Shown: piece by piece, positions 18,504 through 27,026 of the stretch
How positions within the stretch are numbered: position 1 is the stretch's first letter
How the letters are laid out: every line of letters begins with the position of its first letter
Source of the DNA: a virus
Virus record (IMG/VR): IMGVR_UViG_3300017751_000108
Span: 1 to 31,993 of that record
Strand: one strand, 5' to 3'
Length of the DNA stretch: 31,993 nucleotides
Program-made: the position numbers and the translations under genes
The notes under the pieces: model-generated
What the model was told of the DNA's origin: nothing
Seen by the model: only the letters and a program-made list of their open reading frames with translations
The model's database searches: none

Positions 18504-18704
18504 TTGACAGATACAGCTAAGTATAAATCAGTTGGTATTGATATTACTACATATAACAAGTTACGCAAGATTTGTGATGCTGAAGACCGTAATGTTAGAC
18601 AGCAAATATCTCGCATGGTAAATGAGAAGTGGAAGAGCGGCGAATATAAGAGTAGCGCAACTCCTTCAGGAATTGCATCAATCAGTCAGAAAAATACTGT
18701 CTAG
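18504..18704 (+). CDS. Ribbon-helix-helix-like small DNA-binding protein
   Basis: I start it at the TTG at 18504 because GGAGG lies 5 nt before it; 66 aa. SVGIDITTYNKLRKICDAED and RNVRQQISRMVNEKWKSGEY have one N-terminal strand and two helices as in Arc/MetJ-type ribbon-helix-helix proteins. It is divergent from the DUF1064 gene 28 nt away, so it may regulate that gene or itself. Its 3' end overlaps the convergent PD-(D/E)XK gene by 27 nt. Confidence 0.65.
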   Translation: MTDTAKYKSVGIDITTYNKLRKICDAEDRNVRQQISRMVNEKWKSGEYKSSATPSGIASISQKNTV

Positions 18705-19097
18705 ACAGTGTTGCCAAGAGCGCACCTCTAAGTCGTCTTTGTGAAACTTAGATGGGGTTATTCTTCTTGTTACTTGTTTTGTTAATGTGGTGACTGGTGA
18801 GAATATAACACGCTCATCATTAACAGCGACAAAGGCGATAACATCGCAATGCTCTTCTGTTAGCGGTTTTTTCTTGCCGCTATATGATGTGGCAAATTGA
18901 TAGCCTGGCCTTCCTTTACCAAATCCCTTTGTCTTCAGTATGCTGGACTTAACCTGCACTCTTATTATCGACTGGTTGTAATGAACAATTATGTCAATCG
19001 TCTCTAGATTGACTATTTCGCATGCAACGCCCATTTTCATGAGCCTTGTCATGCAGATATGCTCCCCTAACTTACCGGCCTCAAAGTTGTTAGCCAT
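18678..19097 (-). CDS. PD-(D/E)XK endonuclease-like protein, 139 aa
   Basis: GKLGEHICMTRLMKMGVACE then IVNLETIDIIVHYNQ and SIIRVQVKSSILKT give the fold order of the PDDEXK_5 type: conserved Glu in the first helix (GE), Asp in IDIIV, and Q-V-K. The rest (PGYQFATSYSGKKKPLTEEH, CDVIAFVAVNDERV) continues the expected strands. GAGGG precedes the ATG. Function may be DNA repair, mobile-element or resolvase activity; no partner gene is seen. Confidence 0.7.
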   Translation of the reverse strand: MANNFEAGKLGEHICMTRLMKMGVACEIVNLETIDIIVHYNQSIIRVQVKSSILKTKGFGKGRPGYQFATSYSGKKKPLTEEHCDVIAFVAVNDERVIFSPVTTLTKQVTRRITPSKFHKDDLEVRSWQHCLDSIFLTD

Positions 19098-19190
19098 TCA
19101 TCCCTCAAGTATATGCAAGTAATTTCTTGACGATACATAGTCATTGTGACCATATTATTAGAACAATGCAACAGCTAGGCGGAGATTCCC

Positions 19191-19376
19191 GTGTATGATG
19201 AGGGTGACGGAACTTTTCAAAAACGAATAGATAGCGGGCGCTGCCCAAAGTGCAGTACAAGCATGACGTTTAAGGACAATGACACAAAGCAAGACTATAT
19301 GTCTTGCAATGTATGTGGCCTTGTCATGCTAACGCCAAGGTCTGTTGAGTTAGATGTTGTTGTGGAGCTAGACTAA
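19191..19376 (+). CDS. Zinc-ribbon protein, 61 aa
   Basis: GTG start with GGAG 6 nt upstream; MYDEGDGTFQKRIDSGRCPK. CPKC then CNVC, 19 residues apart, form a classic zinc ribbon, possibly a nucleic-acid or protein-binding module. The tail VELDVVVELD is acidic. The stop overlaps the next ATG (TAATG). Plus-strand, opposite to the flanking operons. Confidence 0.65.
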   Translation: MYDEGDGTFQKRIDSGRCPKCSTSMTFKDNDTKQDYMSCNVCGLVMLTPRSVELDVVVELD

Positions 19377-19582
19377 TGTTCACTGTTGTTGTTCTAGCTT
19401 GTCACTTTCTATATGCGGATAGATGCATAGATATTATTGATACCCGCGGCCCTTATTTAAAAGAAGAGCAGTGTGACGCTAGAGCAAGAGTTATGATAAA
19501 GGATTCTAGAGATATGTTTAAAAGAAACAGAATGCCTTTTAACATTATTGGCTGGAAATGTGACAAGGAAAACACAGTTTAG
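19376..19582 (+). CDS. Hypothetical small protein with hydrophobic N-terminus, 68 aa
   Basis: MFTVVVLACHFLYADRCIDI has a 12-residue hydrophobic start like a short signal or anchor, then four Cys in all, and a basic/acidic helix DARARVMIKDSRDMFKRNRM. It may be exported and disulfide-bonded, but a short hydrophobic stretch alone is weak evidence. Coupled to the zinc-ribbon gene. Its last 4 nt overlap a convergent gene. Confidence 0.55.
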   Translation: MFTVVVLACHFLYADRCIDIIDTRGPYLKEEQCDARARVMIKDSRDMFKRNRMPFNIIGWKCDKENTV

Positions 19583-19734
19583 GACTCTTCTGTACAAGTC
19601 TCTCCCTGGCAACAGTCGTAAATTACCTGACTACAGGTAACACACTGCTCATGACCGTGTACAAACACAGTCTTTAGCTCTTCACCACAGCGGTCGCACC
19701 GCTTGCAGTGGCGCTTTATCTCAGGCTTCTCCAT
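19579..19734 (-). CDS. Cysteine-rich zinc-ribbon-like protein, 51 aa
   Basis: Too short for usual gene calls. It starts MEKPEIKRHCKRCDRCGEEL and ends GETCTEES. The eight cysteines lie in CxxC pairs (HCKRCDRC, CVTC, CC, C), likely two zinc sites. The ATG lies inside the end of the endolysin gene (14-nt overlap). The frame runs free of stops from 19734 to 19579 and its stop overlaps the convergent stop at 19582. Zinc-ribbon proteins of about 50 aa occur next to phage lysis and structural genes, function unknown. Confidence 0.7.
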   Translation of the reverse strand: MEKPEIKRHCKRCDRCGEELKTVFVHGHEQCVTCSQVIYDCCQGETCTEES

Positions 19735-20188
19735 CTGACAACGACCTCATCCGTGATACCAAACGTCTTGCGCGGTTCGGAACCTGAGTATACCAGCGGC
19801 TATCAACCATCTGGTCTGCCGCCTCGTTCCAATCACGAGCATCAACACCAGCCTTCATGCCCTTGAACTTGGACAGTCTAGGCCGACCCATGTTAAACAT
19901 CATGTTGGCAACAATCTTCTGGCACTCGTCTGGTAGGTTAGCGAAGTCAGAGTACAGAGTCATGCAGTCGTTAATCGTGACAGCCATGTCCAGGTTAAAT
20001 ACCTGCTGTACCCGCTCCTGTTCGATTACTGTACCGACAGGCTTGCCATGTTCCTTGTCTTCTTTAGTCACCAAGTGACCTATGCCGAATGTAGGTAGGC
20101 CCAGATGGTCCAAATATATTTCGTACTTGCAGCCCTCGTCTTCAGCAAGCTCCTGACGAAGCTCGTTAAGCACTGTTGATTTCATCAT
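19721..20188 (-). CDS. Endolysin, T4-type lysozyme (GH24)
   Basis: 155 aa. E18, D27 and T33 in EDEGCKYEIYLDHLGLPTF have the E-8aa-D-5aa-T spacing of GH24 lysozymes, followed by GIGHLVT. This enzyme cuts N-acetylmuramic acid-N-acetylglucosamine bonds. No signal peptide or membrane anchor, so it needs a holin. The start (ATGATG, 20188) overlaps the upstream stop. It sits at the end of the virion operon, so it is expressed late. The C-terminal RRLVSRMRSLSDGEA is short and basic. Confidence 0.92.
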   Translation of the reverse strand: MMKSTVLNELRQELAEDEGCKYEIYLDHLGLPTFGIGHLVTKEDKEHGKPVGTVIEQERVQQVFNLDMAVTINDCMTLYSDFANLPDECQKIVANMMFNMGRPRLSKFKGMKAGVDARDWNEAADQMVDSRWYTQVPNRARRLVSRMRSLSDGEA

Positions 20189-23151
20189 GGTTGTAGTAAT
20201 CCTGCTGTTGGTCCCCGGATACCGAGTGCCTGGGCAATGCCAGGGTTCTGCGCTGCCTGCTGACGCAAATTGTTCGGGCCAGGGGCTACTGGTGCAACTT
20301 GCTGCGGCATAGCCGGAGAATTGTTCGGGGTTGGCTGCTGAATCTGCTGACTCAAGTTAGATAGCTGCTGACTCAATCCTGAAGAGTCTGCAACTGCCCT
20401 GACTTGGTTTTCTACTTCTCTTTTACCTTCTTGTACGGACTGTCCAGTGCCTTGAGTAATAGACCTCATAGCATTAACCATAAGCTTTCCTAACATGCTT
20501 GCTCTTTGGTCTTGGTTAAGCCCAGTTTTCAACTTCTGGTAATCTTCCATTATGCTTTTGTAGTAAAATTTAGAGCTGAATATTCTTCCCATAATACTGA
20601 GGCGAACAATTTTCTCTAAATTCTGCAAAGGTCCAGCTGCTATGTTTGCTGCTATCAAGTCACCGCCTGTAGCGGTTTGAGAATTTACTTTAAGCATCTT
20701 AGCAAACTTTACTAAATCTTCTCCATCTGCGTCCCCAAAGATAGCCTTTAACTTGCCACCTTCATCAGCGTCAATAATCCTTTTAGCGAAAGCCGCTAAA
20801 GACTTACCGTCTGTTGTTACGCTGTCTCCAAAGTTAGAGATTAATCTCTCCATGTAATTACCGCGTATTTTGCTGATAGCTTCTTCATTGCCTTCAAAAA
20901 CATTCATTATTTGTTTAATGTCTTTAGGCTTTGTGGCAGCATCAGCAATTACATCAGCCGCTTCTTGTGGGCGAAGGCCGCTGGCCCCGCCTCTCTGAAG
21001 TTTAAGAAGTGCCTGGCTAAGATTTTGAGTATGTATTGCTGACTGTGTTTCTGCCAAAGCTGTTAATTTATCAACTAAAGGAGCGCCCTCTCCGAGGTCT
21101 TCAGAAAGCTTCTTTATCACACTTGAATCTAAATTAGAAACCGATGTCTTTTCTATTGTGTCGGCAAGTTTTCTAATTTTGGCGGCATCAGGCCCGAACA
21201 GAACATCTGCTGTTCTTCCAAGGTCACGAACAGACTTAGCAAAAGCCGCACCCTTAAATTTAGTTGGGTCAATGTTGTCGCCTGCTTTAAGACCTGAATT
21301 GGTAAGGGCATCATTAAGCCACTCACTGGCAACTTTTTGTCTGAATGCTTCTGATGACTGTATTTTTGCATCCTTAGATGCCCCATATTCAACAGCCTTT
21401 AACATTCTTTCTAGGACTAAAGGCTTGTCGTTCTTTATTATTTTGTCCAAGCGAATATCGTCAACGCCAGGGCTTTGACCGGTTCTTGCCTTGGCTCCAA
21501 TGCTTTTAATAATTCCAGAGGACTCAATATCTTCAAATATTGTAGCGCCTTCATTATAGACTTTTCTAGCATTGTCTAATGAGTCAGACGCTCTTAACAG
21601 AACTCTTTTGTCCAAGTCAGTCAATTCGTCAGACGCCTCAATCGCCTCTTTCACAAAGTTTGTGTTAAGCTTAACATCTACTTTTCTAAGCAAATCATTA
21701 ATTTCTTCACGCTCTGTTCTTTCGGTTGTTTTAGCTAATTTATCATTTAAAGTTTTTCTTAATTTGTATATTTGAATGTAAGAAGTCTTGTCTCCCTTCA
21801 AGGCATTAACAGCATCAAGAGCCTCTTTTAAAATAGGCAACGCTTTACCAGCTATACCAGTAACTTCATTATCCGCTATTTCTGCAGCTCTTGCTTTTAT
21901 ATTGCCTATCGGGATAATATTATATCCGCCACCAGAGCTTTCTAACGCATCGTCAATAGACTTAAAAGCAATAGATACTTCACTATCAAAAGCCTTTTGA
22001 GCATTGATTAGTATCTCAAATGTTTCTGTGTCGATGTCTACGTTCTTAGATGCAGCCGCGCCAAGGTCATCTCCTAAAGCTCTTGCTGTCTGAAGAACCG
22101 ATTGTTGGGCTTGTCTTTGTAACTCATCAAGTCTCTTGGCCTGCGCTCCTGTTGCCGACAGAAGCATCTGTCCGATTTCATCGTCATCGGCACCTGAGAA
22201 CTTTGACCTAAAGTTAATAAGTTTTTGCTGTAAAACTTCAAAATTCTTTTTTAGACGAGGGGAAGAGCCAAAAACCTTTTCACCAATGGCCTGCTGCCTT
22301 GATATTAGCTGGTTAGCTCCGATAGCAGACAAGCTAGGAGCCATGCCAAGTTCTTTAAGCTCTCCTGTTACAGGGTCTACTTTTGCTCCACCTTCGATAA
22401 GAGCATCACCAATCTCAAGAATCTCTTCATCTGTCTTGCCTTTGCCAGGTCTTAGGTAGTTGCGACCTGCCCTAATACCGAAGCCAAACGTACCCAAGGT
22501 AACATCTGACAAAAATCCAATTGCAAACTCTTTTCCTAAGTCACCTACGACCTCTTCGGCTGTTTGGTCTTGCACGCCGCCAATTGCTTCAACACCTTCT
22601 TCGACTGCTTGTCCTACAGCCGCTCCGGTACCAGCGCCAACTGCGCTACCAAGTAGCATACCTAATGGTCCAAACGGCGCTCCAGCGGCAAAACCTTTTG
22701 CTGCGCCCGCAACACCGCCCACTACTTCAGGGACAATGCCAGCTAAGTCAGCTAAGTCATAACGACTGAACCCGCCTTCATCAATTAGTGTAGCCTTAGA
22801 AAGGTCCAGTCCAAGTTTCTTGCCACCAGACGGTGTGATAGCCAAGCGACCTCGTGAGTCACGGTCATAATCCTGTTCTGTAAGTCCGTAAAGCTCCCGA
22901 AGCTGTAGCTCTTCCTCTGCTGGTGTTTCAGCAGCGGATAGCTTTGCACGAAGCCCGGCGTCCTGAATACCAGAAGTAGTGTCGAACAGTTGTTCGTCTT
23001 CAGACTGCTTGGCCGTCTTAGATGAACTAAGGCCTCTTTGCTTTTCTCTAATAACCTTGCCAATTTCAAACTTTTCTTTGGCTGTAGGCTGGTCTCCTGC
23101 AAACTCAAATCTAACTGTTTCATTAGGAAGTTCTAATAAAATCTGACCCAT
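20185..23151 (-). CDS. Large internal virion (ejection-type) protein, 988 aa
   Basis: Start MGQILLELPNETVRFEFAGD with TAGGAG 6 nt upstream. Residues about 138-185 hold a glycine-zipper segment (GIVPEVVGGVAGAAKGFAAG and further GAGTGAAVGQAVEEG), the kind of stretch by which internal phage proteins cross the host membrane. The rest is mostly charged helix with coiled-coil-like parts (EEINDLLRKVDVKLN). The C-terminus is Gln/Pro/Asn rich (QQLSNLSQQIQQPTPNNSPA). No transglycosylase motif is seen. By size, position after the smaller internal proteins, and zipper, I infer an ejected inner virion protein like the T7 gp15/gp16 class, without sequence similarity to them. Confidence 0.75.
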   Translation of the reverse strand: MGQILLELPNETVRFEFAGDQPTAKEKFEIGKVIREKQRGLSSSKTAKQSEDEQLFDTTSGIQDAGLRAKLSAAETPAEEELQLRELYGLTEQDYDRDSRGRLAITPSGGKKLGLDLSKATLIDEGGFSRYDLADLAGIVPEVVGGVAGAAKGFAAGAPFGPLGMLLGSAVGAGTGAAVGQAVEEGVEAIGGVQDQTAEEVVGDLGKEFAIGFLSDVTLGTFGFGIRAGRNYLRPGKGKTDEEILEIGDALIEGGAKVDPVTGELKELGMAPSLSAIGANQLISRQQAIGEKVFGSSPRLKKNFEVLQQKLINFRSKFSGADDDEIGQMLLSATGAQAKRLDELQRQAQQSVLQTARALGDDLGAAASKNVDIDTETFEILINAQKAFDSEVSIAFKSIDDALESSGGGYNIIPIGNIKARAAEIADNEVTGIAGKALPILKEALDAVNALKGDKTSYIQIYKLRKTLNDKLAKTTERTEREEINDLLRKVDVKLNTNFVKEAIEASDELTDLDKRVLLRASDSLDNARKVYNEGATIFEDIESSGIIKSIGAKARTGQSPGVDDIRLDKIIKNDKPLVLERMLKAVEYGASKDAKIQSSEAFRQKVASEWLNDALTNSGLKAGDNIDPTKFKGAAFAKSVRDLGRTADVLFGPDAAKIRKLADTIEKTSVSNLDSSVIKKLSEDLGEGAPLVDKLTALAETQSAIHTQNLSQALLKLQRGGASGLRPQEAADVIADAATKPKDIKQIMNVFEGNEEAISKIRGNYMERLISNFGDSVTTDGKSLAAFAKRIIDADEGGKLKAIFGDADGEDLVKFAKMLKVNSQTATGGDLIAANIAAGPLQNLEKIVRLSIMGRIFSSKFYYKSIMEDYQKLKTGLNQDQRASMLGKLMVNAMRSITQGTGQSVQEGKREVENQVRAVADSSGLSQQLSNLSQQIQQPTPNNSPAMPQQVAPVAPGPNNLRQQAAQNPGIAQALGIRGPTAGLLQP

Positions 23152-23160
23152 TTAAAACTC

Positions 23161-25017
23161 CTAAGAAAGCTTGATAACTGTAATACCGTCTTTTGTTTGA
23201 GAGGTTTTCAGAGAACCTTTTCCTACCCCGATGGAACTGAGGGCGCTCGAATTAATTTCAGCCTGAACCTTATCATAAAGATTTTCGTTTAGGTACATAG
23301 AACGGTCTTCAAACCTAACAAGTTGATTTTCTAAAGATTGGTTAGCTGACTCAAATATTTTTCTTGTTTCTGCCAACTGCTTTAAAGCCTGTTCTGGGTT
23401 TGTAAAGAAATCAATATTTCCAAGTGATTCAGCCAGTCTGTTTACATCACCCTCAGAAATACCGTTACCAGTTTCCTGCGTTAAGAACCTTTTATATTGA
23501 GCTATAACACGTTTTTTAATCGCGTCAGCTTCTGTCAATGGCCCAAGCTTTTCACCAGTTTGATAATTAGTGCCCATGTTTAGTCCAAGTGCGCTAAGTT
23601 TATTATCCCAAAATTCGTATAGTTTTTGTCCTGTAATACCCCCCGCTGAAAGTTTAGCGGCCTCACCTATTAAACCGGACATTTTATCAAGAGACGCTAT
23701 GCCGTCTAATGAGTCTGAATAACCTTTTGCCAACAAGCTTACATCGCTTAATGGTTTTGTAAAAACTTCTTGCCCATCACGCTTTCTATTAGCTATGTGA
23801 ACTTTTATGTTTTTCATAGAAACTAAGGGCTCGTAAACCTTTTCTCCAGTGAAATCATACGCATCTTTTCCTGCTTCTATACCAGCAACCTTTAAAGCCG
23901 CGATTGCTTTCATGCGCTCTTTTTCAATATCAAGATTGTGCTTATCTTGTTGAAGAACGCGCTTGCCAACATAGTCAAGCTGCTTAACATTAAGGTCTTG
24001 TAGTCTTTTTTGTGCCGCCGCAAGGGTTGCTGCCTGCGTAGCTGCTGCTGCCTTTCTTTCTTGAAGGCCGTACTTACCAGCCGCTATGCGATTAGCACGA
24101 GCAGTCTCTTTGGCTTTCTGGAATGCTGGAGCAGCCGCTGTACCTGCTTCACCTAGAGCGGAAAGAGCTTTAGATACATCAAAGCCTTTACCAGCCTTGT
24201 TCTGCATGAGAGCTAGACCAAACGCCATAAGAGCCTGAGACTTGTCAGCCTTACCATCAATGCTAACACCAGTAGCTTCAGCAAACTCCTTCATATAATC
24301 TTCTGTCTTTTTGGCGTCAGGGTCTCCGCCTTTAAGGGACTCAACATCCCTCATAGCCTTTTCAATTTCTTCACGATACGGGTCAAACGCCTCTTCTGAG
24401 TCGCCATCAAGGTCATCATTAATAGCGCGTCCAGCACCGCCAAAAGGCTCTAATGGGTCGTCTTTTGGAGGCTTATCACCTAATTCTGACAGGTCTCCTT
24501 CAAGGTTGTTTAGCGCATTCTGTGTGGCAAACCCTAAGTCGTCATCATAATCTTCCATTGATTCGGGAGTCGGCCCCTCTATAAACTGACCACTTCCACC
24601 GAAAGGCTCAAGACCAGTAACGTCACCACCGAACCCACCGAATCTACCAAGGTCCATTTCATTTTTCAGTCTGTTTGCCTGCATCTGATTGGCTGTCTTT
24701 TGGTGTCGGTTGTATATACCACCAAAGAAATCCATTACTTCACCCACTACAGGTGGGGTTGGCGCGTTGGGATTTGTTACCCTAGCCGAACTAACAAGAG
24801 AGTCTACTGTCGGCGTCCCAATGTCACCTTGAGGAGCCAGTCCCGCTGCCGCTCTATAAGCATCAAGGGGCTGGGGAAGCCCAAGGTAATTATCCATTCT
24901 TTCTTGTGCGCTTCTTCTTGCCACCGTGTTTACACCGGAATCGAGATTAGAGCGTGATTGACCGCCTCCAGGCTGAAGGTAGCTTGTTTGAAAGCCTTTA
25001 TTTATACCACTAGCCAT
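23161..25017 (-). CDS. Internal virion protein, 618 aa
   Basis: Starts MASGINKGFQTSYLQPGGGQ with GGGAG 6 nt upstream. The N-terminal third is Gly/Asp/Pro rich and disordered-looking. It repeats a short motif: LEPFGGSGQFIEG and LEPFGGAGRAIND. Residues about 260-400 are a long Ala-rich helix region (KAAAATQAATLAAAQKRLQD). Composition and place suggest a virion interior protein; no enzyme motif is seen. Gap of 9 nt to the next gene. Confidence 0.7.
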   Translation of the reverse strand: MASGINKGFQTSYLQPGGGQSRSNLDSGVNTVARRSAQERMDNYLGLPQPLDAYRAAAGLAPQGDIGTPTVDSLVSSARVTNPNAPTPPVVGEVMDFFGGIYNRHQKTANQMQANRLKNEMDLGRFGGFGGDVTGLEPFGGSGQFIEGPTPESMEDYDDDLGFATQNALNNLEGDLSELGDKPPKDDPLEPFGGAGRAINDDLDGDSEEAFDPYREEIEKAMRDVESLKGGDPDAKKTEDYMKEFAEATGVSIDGKADKSQALMAFGLALMQNKAGKGFDVSKALSALGEAGTAAAPAFQKAKETARANRIAAGKYGLQERKAAAATQAATLAAAQKRLQDLNVKQLDYVGKRVLQQDKHNLDIEKERMKAIAALKVAGIEAGKDAYDFTGEKVYEPLVSMKNIKVHIANRKRDGQEVFTKPLSDVSLLAKGYSDSLDGIASLDKMSGLIGEAAKLSAGGITGQKLYEFWDNKLSALGLNMGTNYQTGEKLGPLTEADAIKKRVIAQYKRFLTQETGNGISEGDVNRLAESLGNIDFFTNPEQALKQLAETRKIFESANQSLENQLVRFEDRSMYLNENLYDKVQAEINSSALSSIGVGKGSLKTSQTKDGITVIKLS

Positions 25018-25027
25018 TTATAACTCC

Positions 25028-25927
25028 CTATTTAGCTGTAGCGCCGCCCATGCCAGCACCCTGAAGCGCAGTGTACGCTCCAACGCCTTGCAAGAACGGG
25101 TTAGCTTCAGGCGTTGTTACGCCTTTAAAGGTGCTTGACAGGCTGCCTGATGGAGTGCCCTTCAATAGCTGGCTACCAAGCTCAAGGCGTGTGTATGGCT
25201 CTTGAATCTGTTGCATAAGGTTCTGGCGGTCAGCGTCATACTCAGCCTGAGTCTGCCCTTGCCCAAGACGACCAAGCTGTGAAAGTGATGCAATATCCGC
25301 TCTACCTAACTCTGAGCCAACTCTACCAATATCGGCAACATTAGCACCAACACCGCCAAACGCCTGGCCCAGTCCCCCGAGCAATTGTCCGGCTTGCTGC
25401 GAAGATGCGACTGCTGTATCAAATCCTTTTGACAAGAATTCTCCAACTTTACCAAGACGAGCACGTTCACCTTCTGCTGATTGAATAGCAGCACGGGAGC
25501 CTCCAAAAGCACCTTGCTGTACGGCCTGCCCTGCCAGTTTGTTTTGATTAATAGCCGACTGGCGGTTTATTTCATCAATTACTGCGCCTTGATACGGGTT
25601 CATAAACTGCTGTATACCCTGAGACGGGTCTAGCATAGCAACGCCTTGACCTAAAGCTCCAATACCGGCTTGTGCCGCCATTTGGCCTTGCTCTAGTGAG
25701 GGTTGATAAGAACCTACTTGCTCTTGCCCTAACTGCATTGCCTGCAATTGCAAAGGGTCCATGCCCGCAACCTGATACTCAGGGAGGTCAAGGGCAGTAT
25801 CTAATAATCCAGGACTGGTTTGGTTAGCTCCATTAAACTCACCGAATGCTGTACCAAGAACGCGCTTTTCTAAACCTTCTACATAGGGAGAAAGGCGTTG
25901 TATCTGTTCTATTGTTTGGGTAGCCAT
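25028..25927 (-). CDS. Internal/portal-proximal virion protein, 299 aa
   Basis: Start overlaps the previous stop (TAATG). MNPYQGAVIDEINRQ, then QQGAFGGSRAAIQSAEGERA, is a pattern common in marine phage structural proteins, near head-tail-connector genes. The rest is Gly/Gln/Leu rich and helical. Likely a DNA-ejection or head-interior protein. No better family call. Confidence 0.7.
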   Translation of the reverse strand: MATQTIEQIQRLSPYVEGLEKRVLGTAFGEFNGANQTSPGLLDTALDLPEYQVAGMDPLQLQAMQLGQEQVGSYQPSLEQGQMAAQAGIGALGQGVAMLDPSQGIQQFMNPYQGAVIDEINRQSAINQNKLAGQAVQQGAFGGSRAAIQSAEGERARLGKVGEFLSKGFDTAVASSQQAGQLLGGLGQAFGGVGANVADIGRVGSELGRADIASLSQLGRLGQGQTQAEYDADRQNLMQQIQEPYTRLELGSQLLKGTPSGSLSSTFKGVTTPEANPFLQGVGAYTALQGAGMGGATAK

Positions 25928-26793
25928 TATGCCATCCTCTCAAATTTATTCATTATTTCGTACATGCGCTTTGCTCCTTTATCATAGTCGCCGCCACCTG
26001 CACCTTTTACCGCGTCACGGGTGAATACAAACTCTTCATTTGAAACTCTAATTTCGTCCGTGGGGGTGCCATTCTGGTAGACCATTCCTGGGATGCTATC
26101 AGATGTTCCCGTGCCTGGGCCTTCTATCAACCCACCTGCACCAGGCATTGCGCCTCCAGCACGATAGCCTGGAATCATTCCACCGTACCTGTAATTTATA
26201 CCCCCTAATTTACCCCCTGGGCCACCTTCACCAAACGGACGAGAGCCTCCTGAACCTGTTGATTGCTCTTCTTCGTCAGCCAGAGCCTGTGCAATCAATC
26301 CTGCGGCTACGCCCTCTCCTAGTTGTGTGTTTAACAGCTTAAACAAAAGATTTCCATCATCCTTCCCAGCAAAACCTATACCCTTTAGAAGCTTTCCGCT
26401 CATTGTTTCAGCGTCCGCTCCAAGAGCCTTACCAGTAAAGCCTCCAAATCCTGTAGATAAAGGAGCAGTAGATTTCAGTGCATTGTTTTTCGCCAACTGC
26501 GCGGCTGTCATATTCGTGCCTCTGGCCTGATTGAGCGCACCCATTGCGCCAGAATCATAACCACTTGTCATCGCGCCTGTTCTGGGCGCAAAAGCGCTAC
26601 CTGCCGCGCCGCCCATAATACCAGCTAAAATAGCGTCTTTAGGCTTGTTACCCATTACAAGAGAACCAAGGCCAGAAGCTAGTGCGCCAGAAACAAACGG
26701 GCTCATGCCAGCGGTCATTGCAAATTGAGGGGCAAATGCACCGATTGCAATTGGTGCCGCTTTTTTAATTAAACCTTTTAGATTAAATCCCAT
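25927..26793 (-). CDS. Gly-rich virion protein with conserved C-terminal EEFVF motif, 288 aa
   Basis: The N-terminus MGFNLKGLIKKAAPIAIGAF and glycine-rich hydrophobic stretches resemble membrane-active inner proteins. The C-terminus has GLIEGPGTGTSDSIPGMVY, EIRVSNEEFVFTRDAVKGAG and GAKRMYEIMNKFERMA, a phrase repeated in many marine phage structural proteins. No known activity. Coupled TAATG on both sides. Confidence 0.75.
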   Translation of the reverse strand: MGFNLKGLIKKAAPIAIGAFAPQFAMTAGMSPFVSGALASGLGSLVMGNKPKDAILAGIMGGAAGSAFAPRTGAMTSGYDSGAMGALNQARGTNMTAAQLAKNNALKSTAPLSTGFGGFTGKALGADAETMSGKLLKGIGFAGKDDGNLLFKLLNTQLGEGVAAGLIAQALADEEEQSTGSGGSRPFGEGGPGGKLGGINYRYGGMIPGYRAGGAMPGAGGLIEGPGTGTSDSIPGMVYQNGTPTDEIRVSNEEFVFTRDAVKGAGGGDYDKGAKRMYEIMNKFERMA

Positions 26794-27026
26794 TAAGATG
26801 CTACCTTTACAGTCCCGCTATCATTATATAGTGCCCCTGCCTCAAGTCCAGTCGCAGATGTAGGCAAGTTGGTTAAAGTAATTTGCGTCCCCCTTAGTTC
26901 TCCGGGGTTACGCTCCTGGCTAATAAAAAGCTCTAATGCCCTTACTATATCAGACATATAGGCTCTTGAATACTGCTCTGGAGCTTCCGGCAGTCTTGGC
27001 GGTGGAATTTGATTATTTCCAGACAT
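26793..27026 (-). CDS. Small virion-associated protein, 77 aa
   Basis: MSGNNQIPPPRLPEAPEQYS then RAYMSDIVRALELFIS, ending TGLEAGALYNDSGTVKVAS. The pattern PPPRLP..P..Y....M..I.R.LE.F, and the LPTSATGLEAGALYNDSGTV ending are widespread in marine phage virion operons. Function unknown, possibly joining tail proteins. Confidence 0.75.
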   Translation of the reverse strand: MSGNNQIPPPRLPEAPEQYSRAYMSDIVRALELFISQERNPGELRGTQITLTNLPTSATGLEAGALYNDSGTVKVAS

